DNA of 64,000 bases from Planctomycetota bacterium (GTDB lineage Bacteria; Planctomycetota; PLA2; JAEUHO01), in the NCBI GenBank assembly GCA_028281445.1, contig JANQJW010000056.1, forward strand, positions 62,001 through 126,000, given 5' to 3'. Of this stretch, positions 35,128 through 44,075 are shown in pieces. Every line of letters begins with the position of its first letter. Within the stretch, counting starts at the first letter, position 1. The position numbers and the translations under genes were made by a program. The notes below the pieces were generated by a model. The model ran no database searches, was not told the origin of the DNA, and saw only the letters and a program-made list of their open reading frames with translations.

Positions 35128-38100
35128 ACCTCCCGCGCTTCTCCGTCAACAACCCCGTGGCGATCAACCTCGCCATGTGGGCCGTCCTGATCGGCGGCCT
35201 GATCGCGTGGAACTCGATGGTGCGGGAGTTCTTCCCGCGCATGGAGGCCGAGCAGGTCCTCATCACCGTGCCCTACCCCGGGGCGACGCCGGAGGAGATC
35301 GAGCGCTCGGTCACGCGGCTGATCGAACGCGAGATCCAGAACGTCGCGGACGTCGAAGAGATCGAAGGCAAGGTCTTCGAGGGCGTCACGATCCTCACGG
35401 CGCAGCTGGAGCAGGACGCCGACCGCGACCGCGTGCTCAACGACATTCGCAGCGAAATCGACAAGGTCATCCCCAACCTGCCGGACGCCGCGGAAGAGCC
35501 CGAGGTGGTCGAGCTCAGGCCGTACCTGCCCACGATCGCCGTGGTGCTGTCGGGCGAGGTACCCGAGAGCCAGCTCCACGACGCGGTGCTCGAGGTCAAG
35601 GAAGACTTGCTCGACCTGCCGAACGTCACCGAGCTGGTGATCACGGGCTTCCGCAAGCGCGAGATCGCAATCGAGATCGTGCCCGAGAAGCTCGACGAGT
35701 ACGGGCTCACGTTCGAGCAGGTGGGGCGCGCCGTCTCGGCGCTCAACCGCGACATCCCCGGCGGCCAGCTCAAGGGCGCGCAGGCCAACGTGCGCGTGCG
35801 GACGATGGGCGAGGAGCAGCTCCCCCACGAGATCGAGAAGAAGATCATCCTCACGACGCCCGAGGGCACGGCCATTCGTGTCGGCGATGTCGCGCGCGTG
35901 ATGCCGACGTTCGAGGACAAGACCGAGAAGGGCCGCTTCCAAGGCAAGAGCGCTGCGCAGATCTTCGTCTTCAAGACGCCGGAGCAGGACGCGATCCAGA
36001 TCTCCGAAGCCGTGCGCGCCTACGTGAAGGAAAAGCAGGCCGTCATCGGCGGCGCGGTCAAGCTGGACGTCACGACCGACCTCTCGCGCTTCATCGAAGG
36101 GCGCCTGGAGCTCATGGTCCGCAACGCCCGCGCCGGCTTGCTGCTGCTGCTGCTCGCGCTTGCGATCTTCCTCGAGCTGCGCGTTGCACTCTGGGTCGCG
36201 GTCGGCCTGGCGGTCGCGTTCATGGGCACGTTCATCGTCATGTTCCTCTTCGGCATGTCGATCAACCTGATCAGCCTGTTCGGCTTGATCGTCGTGCTCG
36301 GTCTGATGGTCGATGACGCGATCGTCATCGGAGAGAACATCTTCCGAAAACAACGAGAAGGCATGCCACCGAAGCAAGCCGCGGAAGACGGCGCGGGCAA
36401 GGTCGCGCTGCCCGTGGTCGCGGCCGTGATGACGACGATCTGTGCGTTCCTGCCGCTCGCGTTCATCGAAGGCCGCATGGGCACGTTCTTGCAGGTCATG
36501 CCCATGGTCGTGATCGCCGCGCTTGCGGTGTCGCTGTTCGAGGGCTTCCTGATCCTGCCGGGACATCTTGCGCACAAGCCCAAGCCGCATCCGAAGCCGG
36601 GTCCCGTGCGCCGCTTCCTCCGGCGCATGAGCAACTTCCGCCACCACGTGTTCGAGAACGTGCTGCCGGGCATCCTCGAACGGCAGCTGCGCTTCCTCCT
36701 GCGCTGGCGGTACGCAACGGCCGCACTCGCCGGCGCGATGCTACCCGTTGTATTCGGGCTGATCGCCGGCGGTGTCGTCCCGTTCGTGTTCCTGCCTGAC
36801 ACGGACGCGGAGACGATCACGGCGGACCTGGAGATGGCCGCAGGTACGCCCGAGGAGGAGACGGCGGAGGTTCTCGCGCAGGTCTCGGCGCTGGCGCGCA
36901 GCAAGGGCGAGGTGAAGTCGACGTTCGCCGTGATCGGCGCTTCGTTCGGGGACCGGGGACGAATCACCGCGTCCGACCCCGCGGTCATGGGCCAGGTCAC
37001 CATCGAGATGGTTGCGGCGGATCAGCGCGAGGCGAAGGGGCTGCGCAAGTCCCAAGACGTGCTGACCGAGCTGCGCAAGGAGTCGGCGAACCTGCCGGGC
37101 GTACGCCGGCTGTCCTTCGAGGCGCGCTCCGGCGGTCCCGGCGGGCCGGACATCGAGATCCGCGTGCGCGGCGACGACCTCGACATGCTGCAGAAGGCGG
37201 TCGTGCGCGTGCGCGAGCACGTTGCCGGCTACGACGGCATCGAGGAGATGTACGACGACCTCGAGCTCGGCAAGCTAGAGGCGCGCATGCGGCTGCGCGA
37301 AGACGCGCGCCTGATCGGGTTGACGACCGCGGACGTGGCCCTGCAACTACGCCACGCGCTCTTCGGTTTCGAGGTTCAGGACCTGCAGATCGGGGACGAC
37401 GAGGTCACGGTCCGAGTCGTCCTCCCCGAGTCCGAGCGGCGCACGCTGGAAGACCTCGGCCGCCTGCGGATCGAGGCACCGAGCGGTGCCCGCGTACCGC
37501 TCGCGGAAGCGGCGACGTTCGACACCGAGCGCGGCTACGCGTCGCTGCAACGCGTGGACGGCAAGAGAGCGGTGACGATCAAGGCGCAAGTCGACGGCGA
37601 GAAGGCCAACGCCGCGCAGATCACCGCGGAGATCGGCGCGGCGATGAAGGACATCGGGAAGGACTTCCCGGGGGTCTCGCTCTCCTTCGAAGGCCAGCGC
37701 AAGGAGACGAGCGAGTCGATGGGCTCGCTCCGGTACCTCTTCCCGATCGCGTTGCTGCTCATCTACGCGATCATTGCCGTGCTCTTCAAGAGCTACGTCC
37801 AGCCGATCATCGTGATGAGCATCATCCCCTTCGCACTCATCGGCGCGGTGCTCGGCCACGTCATCATGGGCTTCCCGCTGACGGTGCTGTCCATGTTCGG
37901 CATCACCGCGCTCGTCGGCATCGTCGTCAACGACGGTCTCATTCTCGTCGACCTGGCGAACCGCAAACGCGACGAGGGACTGCCGCTGCTCGACGCCGTT
38001 GTCGAAGCGTCGAAGGGGCGCATGCGTGCGATCCTGCTGACGTCGATCACGACGATCGTTGGCCTTGCGCCGATCATGCTCGAGACGAGTTTCCAAGCAC

Positions 38101-38297
38101 AGTTCCTGATTCCGATGGCGGTATCGATCGTCTTCGGGCTGCTGTTCGCGACGCTCTTGATCCTCGTTCTGCTGCCGGTCTTCTACATCATCCTCGAAGA
38201 CGTGCGCGCGGGCATGCGCTGGCTCTGGGGGCACAAGTGGGCGCACCCCGACCCCGTCCCGGCCTCCCAGGCGATCTCGCGCGACGTCGCTGAGTAG
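35124..38297 (+). CDS. RND efflux transporter permease (AcrB/MexB superfamily)
   Basis: A 1057-aa inner-membrane pump that starts at a GTG overlapping the adaptor stop. It has the RND layout: one span near residue 20, a large periplasmic loop (PYPGATPEEIERSVTRLIE), spans 2-6 from about residue 340 with LGLMVDDAIVIGENIF, then a second loop and spans 8-12 with GITALVGIVVNDGLILVDLAN. The conserved DD pair of TM4 is visible in MVDDAIV, as expected for proton-driven transport. The FPLTVLSMFGI and SFQAQFLIPMA segments are also typical. The substrate is unknown; the sequence looks like the multidrug (HAE) rather than the heavy-metal branch. Confidence 0.93.
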   Translation: MNLPRFSVNNPVAINLAMWAVLIGGLIAWNSMVREFFPRMEAEQVLITVPYPGATPEEIERSVTRLIEREIQNVADVEEIEGKVFEGVTILTAQLEQDADRDRVLNDIRSEIDKVIPNLPDAAEEPEVVELRPYLPTIAVVLSGEVPESQLHDAVLEVKEDLLDLPNVTELVITGFRKREIAIEIVPEKLDEYGLTFEQVGRAVSALNRDIPGGQLKGAQANVRVRTMGEEQLPHEIEKKIILTTPEGTAIRVGDVARVMPTFEDKTEKGRFQGKSAAQIFVFKTPEQDAIQISEAVRAYVKEKQAVIGGAVKLDVTTDLSRFIEGRLELMVRNARAGLLLLLLALAIFLELRVALWVAVGLAVAFMGTFIVMFLFGMSINLISLFGLIVVLGLMVDDAIVIGENIFRKQREGMPPKQAAEDGAGKVALPVVAAVMTTICAFLPLAFIEGRMGTFLQVMPMVVIAALAVSLFEGFLILPGHLAHKPKPHPKPGPVRRFLRRMSNFRHHVFENVLPGILERQLRFLLRWRYATAALAGAMLPVVFGLIAGGVVPFVFLPDTDAETITADLEMAAGTPEEETAEVLAQVSALARSKGEVKSTFAVIGASFGDRGRITASDPAVMGQVTIEMVAADQREAKGLRKSQDVLTELRKESANLPGVRRLSFEARSGGPGGPDIEIRVRGDDLDMLQKAVVRVREHVAGYDGIEEMYDDLELGKLEARMRLREDARLIGLTTADVALQLRHALFGFEVQDLQIGDDEVTVRVVLPESERRTLEDLGRLRIEAPSGARVPLAEAATFDTERGYASLQRVDGKRAVTIKAQVDGEKANAAQITAEIGAAMKDIGKDFPGVSLSFEGQRKETSESMGSLRYLFPIALLLIYAIIAVLFKSYVQPIIVMSIIPFALIGAVLGHVIMGFPLTVLSMFGITALVGIVVNDGLILVDLANRKRDEGLPLLDAVVEASKGRMRAILLTSITTIVGLAPIMLETSFQAQFLIPMAVSIVFGLLFATLLILVLLPVFYIILEDVRAGMRWLWGHKWAHPDPVPASQAISRDVAE

Positions 38298-38349
38298 TCG
38301 TGGGCTAGTAGCTGCTGGCCGGCGCCGACGGCGCCTGACGCGGGCTGTT

Positions 38350-38421
38350 TCAGCCGCCCGCGAAGAAGACGAGGAACGCGGCGGCCACCACCACCACGCC
38401 AATGACGAGTACCTGTCGCAT
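38350..38421 (-). CDS. 23-aa single-span membrane peptide
   Basis: A tiny frame MRQVLVIGVVVVAAAFLVFFAGG ends in TGA at 38350-38352. It starts at an ATG with an excellent AGGAGG five nt upstream. The composition is one hydrophobic helix after a short basic start, typical of small regulatory or accessory membrane peptides. It lies immediately after and antisense in direction to the RND pump. Transcription is unproven; a chance frame cannot be excluded, but the strong ribosome binding site argues for translation. Confidence 0.5.
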   Translation of the reverse strand: MRQVLVIGVVVVAAAFLVFFAGG

Positions 38422-38683
38422 GCGGCCTCCTAGGTCAGTCGCTGCCGCCCTGAGTATTCGGCACTCGCGCGGATCTCGCTGAGCGCAACCGAAGCCAGCA
38501 GGGACGCAAGACCTTCCGTCCGGGAGCCCGAATCCCCGGCAAAGCGCCTTCAATCGGCTTCTGGTGCCGCCTGCCCCCCGGAGCGGGGTCTGCGAGGGTG
38601 ACGGCGTACCTCCTGCGGCACGCTCAGACGACTTGTGCTTTTCCAAAACGGCGCGGCGGCTCGTACGTTGAAGGAACTGAGCG

Positions 38684-39586
38684 ATGACTGTGCGCACGAC
38701 CTGGGCCGCGATCTTCCTGGCACTGCTGCTGGCTGCCTGCGGTGACCCGGAGGGCTTGCGTGCACCGGCGCAAGAGGACCCCGTGCCCGAAGAAGGGCGC
38801 CCGATCGTGGTCGACGTGACGAAGACCGAGGAGCCGACGCCCTCGGCGCCGGACGCTCCCGCCGCCCGCCCCCAGGCCGAACCGCCGGGTCGCCTGAAGG
38901 GCCGCGCGCTGGCCGAGCATTGGCTGGCGCGCTACGACGCAGAGCCGGAAGCGCCCGCGCCGCTCAAGGAGCTGGCGCGCCACGGTCTGCCGGTGTCACG
39001 CAAGCTGATGGCCCGCATGGCCGATGCGGAGGACGCGCAGACTCGCGAGCGGGCGTTCGTAGCGCTTCGCGCCATCTTCCGGAAGACAGCGGAACGACAC
39101 CGCAGCAAGCTCAGCACGTATTTCACGCTGCTGACGATGCTCATCGAGGAAGGCAACGCGGAAGTGGCGCGCCTTTCGTGGGTGTTGCTGGCGGAGCTTC
39201 CGCCGGACGTCGTGCGCAGCACGTCGGGTCCGCTGTTGCTCCAGGGCTTCACCCACGATCAGGTGTCGGTCCGGCGCTTCGCCATCGCTGCGATGACGAC
39301 GCTCGGCGCCTACGCGCCCAAGGAGACGGAAGAACGACTGGATCTGATGAGCAAGGCGGATCCCGAGTTCGACGTGCGTGGCGACGCGCGAGCGGCTCTC
39401 AAGACGTTGCGCAGGGCACGCGAGGGGGACATCTTCGTACCGCCGGAGAACTGGTGTCCGGGTCCCCAGCCGAGCTTCTCCCCGCCGCCCTTCGACAGGA
39501 ACCGCTCTCTCGAGGAGCTGCTGGCGTTGATCGAGGAGTTGGAGCGCAAGCTCGAAGAGCAGGAGAAGGACAAGAAGGGGAAGTGA
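38684..39586 (+). CDS. Lipoprotein with HEAT-like helical region
   Basis: A 300-aa protein with signal VRTTWAAIFLALLLAAC (lipobox LAAC) and a Pro/Ala/Glu-rich linker. A helical region follows, with LKELARHGLPVSRKLMARMADAEDAQTRERAFVALRAIF, then VARLSWVLLAELPPDVV and VRRFAIAAMTTLGAYAP, which look like HEAT or Armadillo-type repeats. The C-terminus is a charged helix (LEELLALIEELERKLEEQEKDKKGK). No enzyme motif is seen. It is probably anchored in the envelope as a scaffold. The 260 nt upstream contain a GGGACGCAAGACC-type sequence discussed in the findings. Confidence 0.75.
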   Translation: MTVRTTWAAIFLALLLAACGDPEGLRAPAQEDPVPEEGRPIVVDVTKTEEPTPSAPDAPAARPQAEPPGRLKGRALAEHWLARYDAEPEAPAPLKELARHGLPVSRKLMARMADAEDAQTRERAFVALRAIFRKTAERHRSKLSTYFTLLTMLIEEGNAEVARLSWVLLAELPPDVVRSTSGPLLLQGFTHDQVSVRRFAIAAMTTLGAYAPKETEERLDLMSKADPEFDVRGDARAALKTLRRAREGDIFVPPENWCPGPQPSFSPPPFDRNRSLEELLALIEELERKLEEQEKDKKGK

Positions 39587-39589
39587 GGG

Positions 39590-39676
39590 TGGTGGGCCAG
39601 GTGAGATTCGAACTCACATAGGCTTTCGCCCGGGGGATTTTAAGTCCCCTGCGTATACCGGTTCCGCCACTGGCCC
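39590..39676 (-). tRNA. tRNA-Leu (anticodon UAA)
   Basis: Acceptor GGGCCAG (39676-39670) pairs with CTGGCCC (39600-39594), followed by A and an encoded CCA ending at 39590. The anticodon stem GGGGA/TCCCC encloses CTTAAAA, giving anticodon TAA (39640-39642). A long variable arm (CGGGCGAAAGCC...) and the T arm GTGAG-TTCGAAT-CTCAC complete a class II tRNA. It borders the mobile island. Confidence 0.95.
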
Positions 39677-39753
39677 CCTCTATTTTCTGGGCTCTGCGGC
39701 CCACCTTGGATTCTCGTACCCCCGGTGCGCACAGCCGCGCGCGATCTGCCCCC

Positions 39754-40785
39754 GTGAGGACCCGCCCGACGCCCTCCAAGCGCCGCTCCGGGGTTGCGCG
39801 CTGGCGAGAAGGCCGCCGGCAGCGTCAGCACAGCTTCGGCACCACCGACGAGATCCGTGCGCGCATGCTCTTCGACGAGTGGGTCAAGGACTACGAGCCC
39901 ATCCCCACCAGCCACGACCAGGTGCTCGAGCGCTTCGTCCGCTACCTGCGGCCCGAAGGCCTCAAGGACGAAACGATCGGCTACTACGAGAAGAAGCTCC
40001 GGCCGCTCGTTGACGCCTGGCAGGACGTCCCGCTCGACCGCTGGTCGCGACGGATGTTCGAGGACTACCTGGCCAGCAAGCCGCAATGGTCGACGTCCTC
40101 CCGGCGCAAGATGGTAGCGCCGGCGAAGCGCTTCCGCGACTGGCTCGTCGATCAGGACGCCGACGTCAGGGACTTCGTGGGCCGCTTCCGGTTCCGGAAG
40201 GAGCCCGCGCGCCAGCTCGCCGTGCTGGAGCTCAAGGACGTCCTGCGCTCGCTGGAGGCCGCGCGCTCCCACCGCTGGCTGGAGCTGCCGCTCGGCCTCG
40301 CCGCGCTCGCCGGCCTCGCCAAGGGCGACATCCGGGCGCTTGACTGGGCCGAGGTTGACCTCGAGGCGGGCGTCATCCGCCGCCCCCGTCAGAAGCGGCC
40401 CGACCAGACCATCCGCACCCCCATTGTGCCGCCGCTGCGTGCAATTTTGCTCCGGGCCTACATCCAGCAGGGGCGACCGGACAGCGGGCCGGTCTGCGCT
40501 GGGATGCCGCGCAACGGCGACGCGATGAACGAGGTCCTCAAGCGACACGAGGAGCGGTCCGGCGTCCCGGCCGCGCCGCGCTTCGAGGGCGGCTGGCACC
40601 GCTACCGGCGCTCGCTCGCCTCGGTGCTCACGGGCCTGGGAATCGAGGACTCCGTCATCGGCGCCATCCTCGCCCACACCCCGGGTTCGAAGGTGACGGC
40701 CATGGCCTACCAGGTCGTGCCGGCCGAGGCCCTGCAGGCGAGTATGGAGAGGTTCGCCGACGCGATCGAGAAGGCTCAGGGGTAG
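39754..40785 (+). CDS. Tyrosine recombinase/integrase, probably inactive
   Basis: A 343-aa protein from the GTG at 39754. The N-terminal core-binding domain has QVLERFVRYLRPEGLKDETIGYYEKKL. The catalytic domain shows GWHRYRRSLASVLTGLG (HxxR), LAHTPGSKVTAMAY (second His and the Tyr nucleophile) and a basic beta-hairpin (RRPRQKRPDQTIRTPI). Box I, normally GLRxxE, reads AGLAKGDIRALDW, so the first catalytic Arg is replaced by Ala. It may be inactive or use a shifted Arg. It lies next to tRNA-Leu, at the 5' side of the tRNA rather than the usual 3' side. An upstream TTG at 39706 is the alternative start. Confidence 0.82.
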   Translation: MRTRPTPSKRRSGVARWREGRRQRQHSFGTTDEIRARMLFDEWVKDYEPIPTSHDQVLERFVRYLRPEGLKDETIGYYEKKLRPLVDAWQDVPLDRWSRRMFEDYLASKPQWSTSSRRKMVAPAKRFRDWLVDQDADVRDFVGRFRFRKEPARQLAVLELKDVLRSLEAARSHRWLELPLGLAALAGLAKGDIRALDWAEVDLEAGVIRRPRQKRPDQTIRTPIVPPLRAILLRAYIQQGRPDSGPVCAGMPRNGDAMNEVLKRHEERSGVPAAPRFEGGWHRYRRSLASVLTGLGIEDSVIGAILAHTPGSKVTAMAYQVVPAEALQASMERFADAIEKAQG

Positions 40786-40823
40786 GTGGGCGGAGTAGAC
40801 TTGGCGGTGGGGAGGACGAGAGA

Positions 40824-41117
40824 ATGTCCATGACGCCGCGCTACTCGGTGAGGCTCTTCGACGGCGCACTTGGAGGCCTCGTCGATGAGCCGTTCTTGCT
40901 TGACGCCGGCTCAGCACGCGAGGCAGCACAGCGGGCGATTGCCCGCGAAGATGAGGTGATGCCGGACGGCTCTGTGGGCCACGAACTGGTCGTGGGCACG
41001 CTACGGATTAGGCCATTCGTGTGGCTGAACTTCGATGGCATGCCAGCAGGGCTGATCGTCGTGCTTGACCGCAGTGGCGGCGGAGCTTTCCTGGAACCCG
41101 AGGAAGACGAGAAGTAG
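40824..41117 (+). CDS. Hypothetical protein (island)
   Basis: A 97-aa acidic protein preceded by GGGGAGGACGAGAG. It has short strands (RYSVRLFDGALGG, LIVVLDRSGGGAFLEP) and one helix (AREAAQRAIARED), an alpha/beta fold of unknown family. The C-terminus is EPEEDEK. It lies downstream of the integrase with a 38-nt gap and could be co-transcribed. The good ribosome binding site and codon pattern support a real gene. No function is assigned. Confidence 0.6.
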   Translation: MSMTPRYSVRLFDGALGGLVDEPFLLDAGSAREAAQRAIAREDEVMPDGSVGHELVVGTLRIRPFVWLNFDGMPAGLIVVLDRSGGGAFLEPEEDEK

Positions 41118-41343
41118 CCACCGCCACGGGGACGCACGGTAGGGCAAGAGGGAGCCCCATATACCCCGCGACGGCGGCCATCCCCTATCGACGCTCCCCT
41201 CGGCAGACCTTGAGGCGCCGGCAGCTCCACGAGTCGAGCATGTAACGCCTCCCAAGCGCTGCAGATGAACCCACGCTCAGAGGCGCTCTTCCCCTTCGGC
41301 CACCGGCGCCAAGCCCACCGTAGTCATGGCCCGGGTCGGGTTG

Positions 41344-41559
41344 TCACGGGCGGGGGGCCGGCGCCGGCAGAGGCCCCCAGGCCTGCCAGGGGTGATCCCG
41401 CGTCAGGCTGTTGACCTCCCGCTGGACGCTCTCCCTCCACTCCTCGCTCGGAAGGCTGATCGTGCGGGCGGTGCGCCACCGGTTCCCGTCAGAGACCCAG
41501 AGGACGTACTCCCCGAGAGGAGCGTCGAGGAACTCGAGGGCGGTGAAGAAGCGGGGCAC
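41344..41559 (-). CDS. Small hypothetical protein (island)
   Basis: About 71 aa from a GTG at 41557-41559: PRFFTALEFLDAPLGEYVLWV, RTARTISLPSEEWRESVQRE, WQAWGPLPAPAPRP. The pattern of two strands then a helix could be a small DNA- or protein-binding domain. The frame is open further upstream without a better start. Evidence is limited to coding-like composition; a nearby gene on the same strand is absent. No function is assigned. Confidence 0.4.
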   Translation of the reverse strand: MPRFFTALEFLDAPLGEYVLWVSDGNRWRTARTISLPSEEWRESVQREVNSLTRDHPWQAWGPLPAPAPRP

Positions 41560-41651
41560 GCCGGGAGCATAGCCCCGCCTGGGCGGATCGGGCTTGACAC
41601 CAGGACGCCGCCGGCGCGAGGCTGCCTGCGTGGAATCGAGGAGAATCACAC

Positions 41652-41999
41652 ATGGCAGCACAGGTTGAGTTCCTGGGGAGCTTCTACACCCTTCGCAAGT
41701 TGGTCGCCGCACCCGACCCGCCCATGACGCCGACAGTCCACCTGCAGGGTCCAGGCGCGATCATTGGGATTCGATCAGACAGGGGAGCATCGAGGTTGCT
41801 GACCATCGACGGTAACGCGGTCATCATGGACGCGAAGCAGGTCCAGCCCGCAAGCTGGCTACACGGCCCGGTGATTTGGCGCGAGGAGCTGGTGGCGGAA
41901 TGCCACGATCAAGATGCGCAGCTCATCGTCTGGTACATCGGCGGGTCGGACGCCGGCGACGAGCTTGGCGACCTGATCAACGCACTGCAGCCTGGCTAG
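41652..41999 (+). CDS. Hypothetical protein (island)
   Basis: A 115-aa protein preceded by GAGGAGAATCACAC. It has VEFLGSFYTLRKLV, IIGIRSDRGASRLLTIDG and LIVWYIGGSDAGDELGDLINAL. Mixed alpha/beta, no membrane span, no recognised family. It lies on the plus strand inside the island. The strong ribosome binding site makes translation likely. Confidence 0.6.
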   Translation: MAAQVEFLGSFYTLRKLVAAPDPPMTPTVHLQGPGAIIGIRSDRGASRLLTIDGNAVIMDAKQVQPASWLHGPVIWREELVAECHDQDAQLIVWYIGGSDAGDELGDLINALQPG

Positions 42000-42312
42000 A
42001 CGGCCCCACTCCCGGCCGCCTCCATGAGGTCCTGGGCCCTCCTTCGGCGGGGCGGGGCCGGGGGGATATCGCGCGATCGCCGCGGCCGGTGACGTGCTTT
42101 CGAGTGCTGGTATCGTGGCGCTGTGGTCCTGCCTTCGCTAGCCCGGTCGCTCGTGTCGTCGCTTGCAGTGGCGCTCGTTATCTCCTGGGGCCTGGAAGTT
42201 GAAGCACTGGTGGTGGTGACCGCTCTTGGTTGCCTCGCCCATTCAAAAAAAGGCGTAGCGTGCCACATTCGGAATCCGGTCTAGACCCCGCTCCCACTTC
42301 TCGCCTCCACAC
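42000..42312. other. Intergenic stretch in the island
   Basis: No confident gene. A 53-codon plus-strand frame from GTG 42123 to TAG 42284 (hydrophobic core SLVSSLAVALVISWGLEV) lacks a ribosome binding site. An A-rich run lies at about 42244-42251. Confidence 0.35.
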
Positions 42313-42528
42313 TCAATCGCCGAACATCCAGACCACGAGCTTGAGGACGCCGACGAAGACCAGCATCAGCCCAGCCACCACGGCCGTCGTCATCCAGAAG
42401 CTGTACCCCTCCTCATCCCCCTTGTTGCTGAGCCAGAGCCCCAGGCCCAGGCTGCCGAGGAAGAGAAGGACGATGCAGCCCGCCTCGCCGCCCGGGTCCC
42501 CGCTGCACTCCTTCTGCCGCTCCGCCAC
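42313..42528 (-). CDS. Small two-span membrane protein
   Basis: A 71-aa protein with two hydrophobic helices: GCIVLLFLGSLGLGLWL and TTAVVAGLMLVFVGVLKLVVWMF. A short charged loop (NKGDEEG) separates them, and a polar N-terminus holds the first Cys residues. It resembles many small phage or island membrane proteins, but no family is recognised. The ATG start is unambiguous. Confidence 0.55.
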   Translation of the reverse strand: MAERQKECSGDPGGEAGCIVLLFLGSLGLGLWLSNKGDEEGYSFWMTTAVVAGLMLVFVGVLKLVVWMFGD

Positions 42529-42609
42529 GAGACCAGTCTAGCGGCGCCCACTCCCCGTGGGGCGGGGCCGGGCTACTCGTACTCGATCTTGAACTCGACA
42601 GGGCCGGCG

Positions 42610-43138
42610 AAGCGCCTGCACCCAGACGGGCGCCTACTTACCGATGAGTGGCCGGGCTACACCTACGTCGGGCGCTACTTCCGCGGCGGGCAACGAACGC
42701 ACGAAGGTGAAGCCGCGCAAGACCTCCCGTGATAGCTAGGATGGAGCCCGCACGGGCGGCGTGTGCCGTCTAGAGAGGAGGCTCTCTTGGCCAACATATT
42801 GTCCGTGCGCGATGCCTAGGTAGGGGGTTGCCGCCCCCGTCCGCCTCGACGCGCGCTTGGTACGTCGAGGGCCTGGTGGGTGAACATCCTGCTGGCGCGG
42901 AGTCGCTTTCCCCCCGAAGAGGAGCTTCCGGGGGGCCACATCCGCCGCCCGATGCGCCCTCCCAGGTCGGCACGCGGGGTGTATGCCCTGGCGGCAACCT
43001 GGGGGCGGGTCTTTTTCAATAAGTACATACTCCCGCGAGTTTGCCTTCCGTTGGAACACGCGCGACGACCGCGACCGCTTCACGAAGGCAATTCGCAAGA
43101 GCGTGGGGCGGCGGCTGAGGTACGCAGACCCAGCCTAA
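42610..43138 (+). pseudogene. IS1595 (ISXO2-like) transposase remnant
   Basis: Two separated fragments match the DDE_Tnp_IS1595 pattern. The first (42610-42732) reads RLHPDGRLLTDEWPGYTYVGR, corresponding to the segment with the second catalytic Asp (TDEW.GY). The second (about 43035-43138) reads EFAFRWNTRDDRDRFTKAIR then GRRLRYADPA, the usual C-terminus. The middle, which would hold ARGDVHTNTIE, has been replaced or scrambled, and the frame is broken by stops. No terminal inverted repeats were found by eye. The remnant shows that an IS entered the island and decayed. Confidence 0.7.
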
Positions 43139-43632
43139 TCTTCGTACGCCTTAGCCAACATTATCTCTAATCGCTTCTGCATCTCATTGCAGGCGGCCGT
43201 CACGAGTCCGGGGCTGGTGGCATCCGCATACTCCTTCCCTTCGCTCTCCGGGAAAGAGCTAGACCACCCTGTACCAACGAGACCCGTACGCATGACCGTA
43301 TGAACAGTCACCAGAAGGGCGGCGCAGGTGGGGGCAGTGTCGGGCTGGGTCTTGTCGCGGATCATCACGACGGCTTCGATGGTCTTCGCAAGGGTGTGCC
43401 TATACGACTTGCGCCTCTTGAGTCTGCCTGCGTGCGCCCTCCAAGTGGCAAGGGCAAGGACGAGAACGACGAACCACACCGCAAACACGCCACAGAAGAT
43501 GCCAGCCCACATCATCTGGTCTACAGGCTCAGACTTCACGCCCTGCACCATGACGGCCACCAGTGCCGCAGTGACCCCGGCGAGAATCCCAAGGAGAGTC
43601 TTGGTCGCGGCATTGGGCGTGGGGATCTCCAC
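43135..43632 (-). CDS. Two-span membrane protein (island)
   Basis: About 165 aa from a GTG at 43630-43632. Two hydrophobic helices (LLGILAGVTAALVAVMVQG and GIFCGVFAVWFVVLVLALATW) are followed by a basic patch (RLKRRKSYRHTLAK). A soluble C-terminal domain of about 90 residues ends NEMQKRLEIMLAKAYED. No family is recognised. It is in the lower-GC part of the island and overlaps the transposase remnant by a few bases. Confidence 0.55.
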   Translation of the reverse strand: MEIPTPNAATKTLLGILAGVTAALVAVMVQGVKSEPVDQMMWAGIFCGVFAVWFVVLVLALATWRAHAGRLKRRKSYRHTLAKTIEAVVMIRDKTQPDTAPTCAALLVTVHTVMRTGLVGTGWSSSFPESEGKEYADATSPGLVTAACNEMQKRLEIMLAKAYED

Positions 43633-43775
43633 GCCTCTGAATTGGCACGACCGGGGGACAGGTCCGCCGCGCCCAAACGCCCAAGTTCGGCACAAACCCC
43701 ACCCATTTGACCTATCTACCTACTCCCGTGGGTCCATTAATACGCCCCTGCGGGCGAATCCCCATCTAGACCTCC

Positions 43776-44012
43776 TCACGGCCGGATCCCCGCGAGCTCG
43801 TCGAGCAGCCGGACCAGCTCGTCCAGGTCGAAGATGTCGAGCAGGCCGCGACGGCACTCCCCTCGCACCTTGAGCCACGCGCCGGCGACGCGCTCGGCGT
43901 GGATGCGCTGGCGCGTGGATGCCGGAAGACGGCTGCGTGTCCGCTCTCCCTGGACCGTGAGGTCCGGGCGCTCGAGGTCCTGGCGGCCGGCGTGGGCGTT
44001 GCGGTCGCTCAC
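43776..44012 (-). CDS. Small basic hypothetical protein (island)
   Basis: A 78-aa protein from a GTG at 44010-44012 with GGGGAGG upstream. Two helices are predicted: STRQRIHAERVAGAWLKVRGE and IFDLDELVRLLDELAG. The basic then acidic pattern could be a small regulator or adaptor. It shares no recognised family. It lies upstream of nothing obvious on the same strand. Confidence 0.5.
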   Translation of the reverse strand: MSDRNAHAGRQDLERPDLTVQGERTRSRLPASTRQRIHAERVAGAWLKVRGECRRGLLDIFDLDELVRLLDELAGIRP

Positions 44013-44075
44013 CCGTGCCGCTACCTCCCCAGCCGGTCGTAAGCCCAAGCCCTTTAGAGATGACCCCCGCCTCCG

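Noticed and set aside
39590..39753. tRNA-Leu as the direct attachment site of the integrase
   Set aside because: No second copy of tRNA-Leu sequence was found at the right border; the only scar is from tRNA-Met.
42123..42284. 53-codon hydrophobic frame in the island
   Set aside because: No ribosome binding site; the hydrophobic core may be chance. Left in the gap note.
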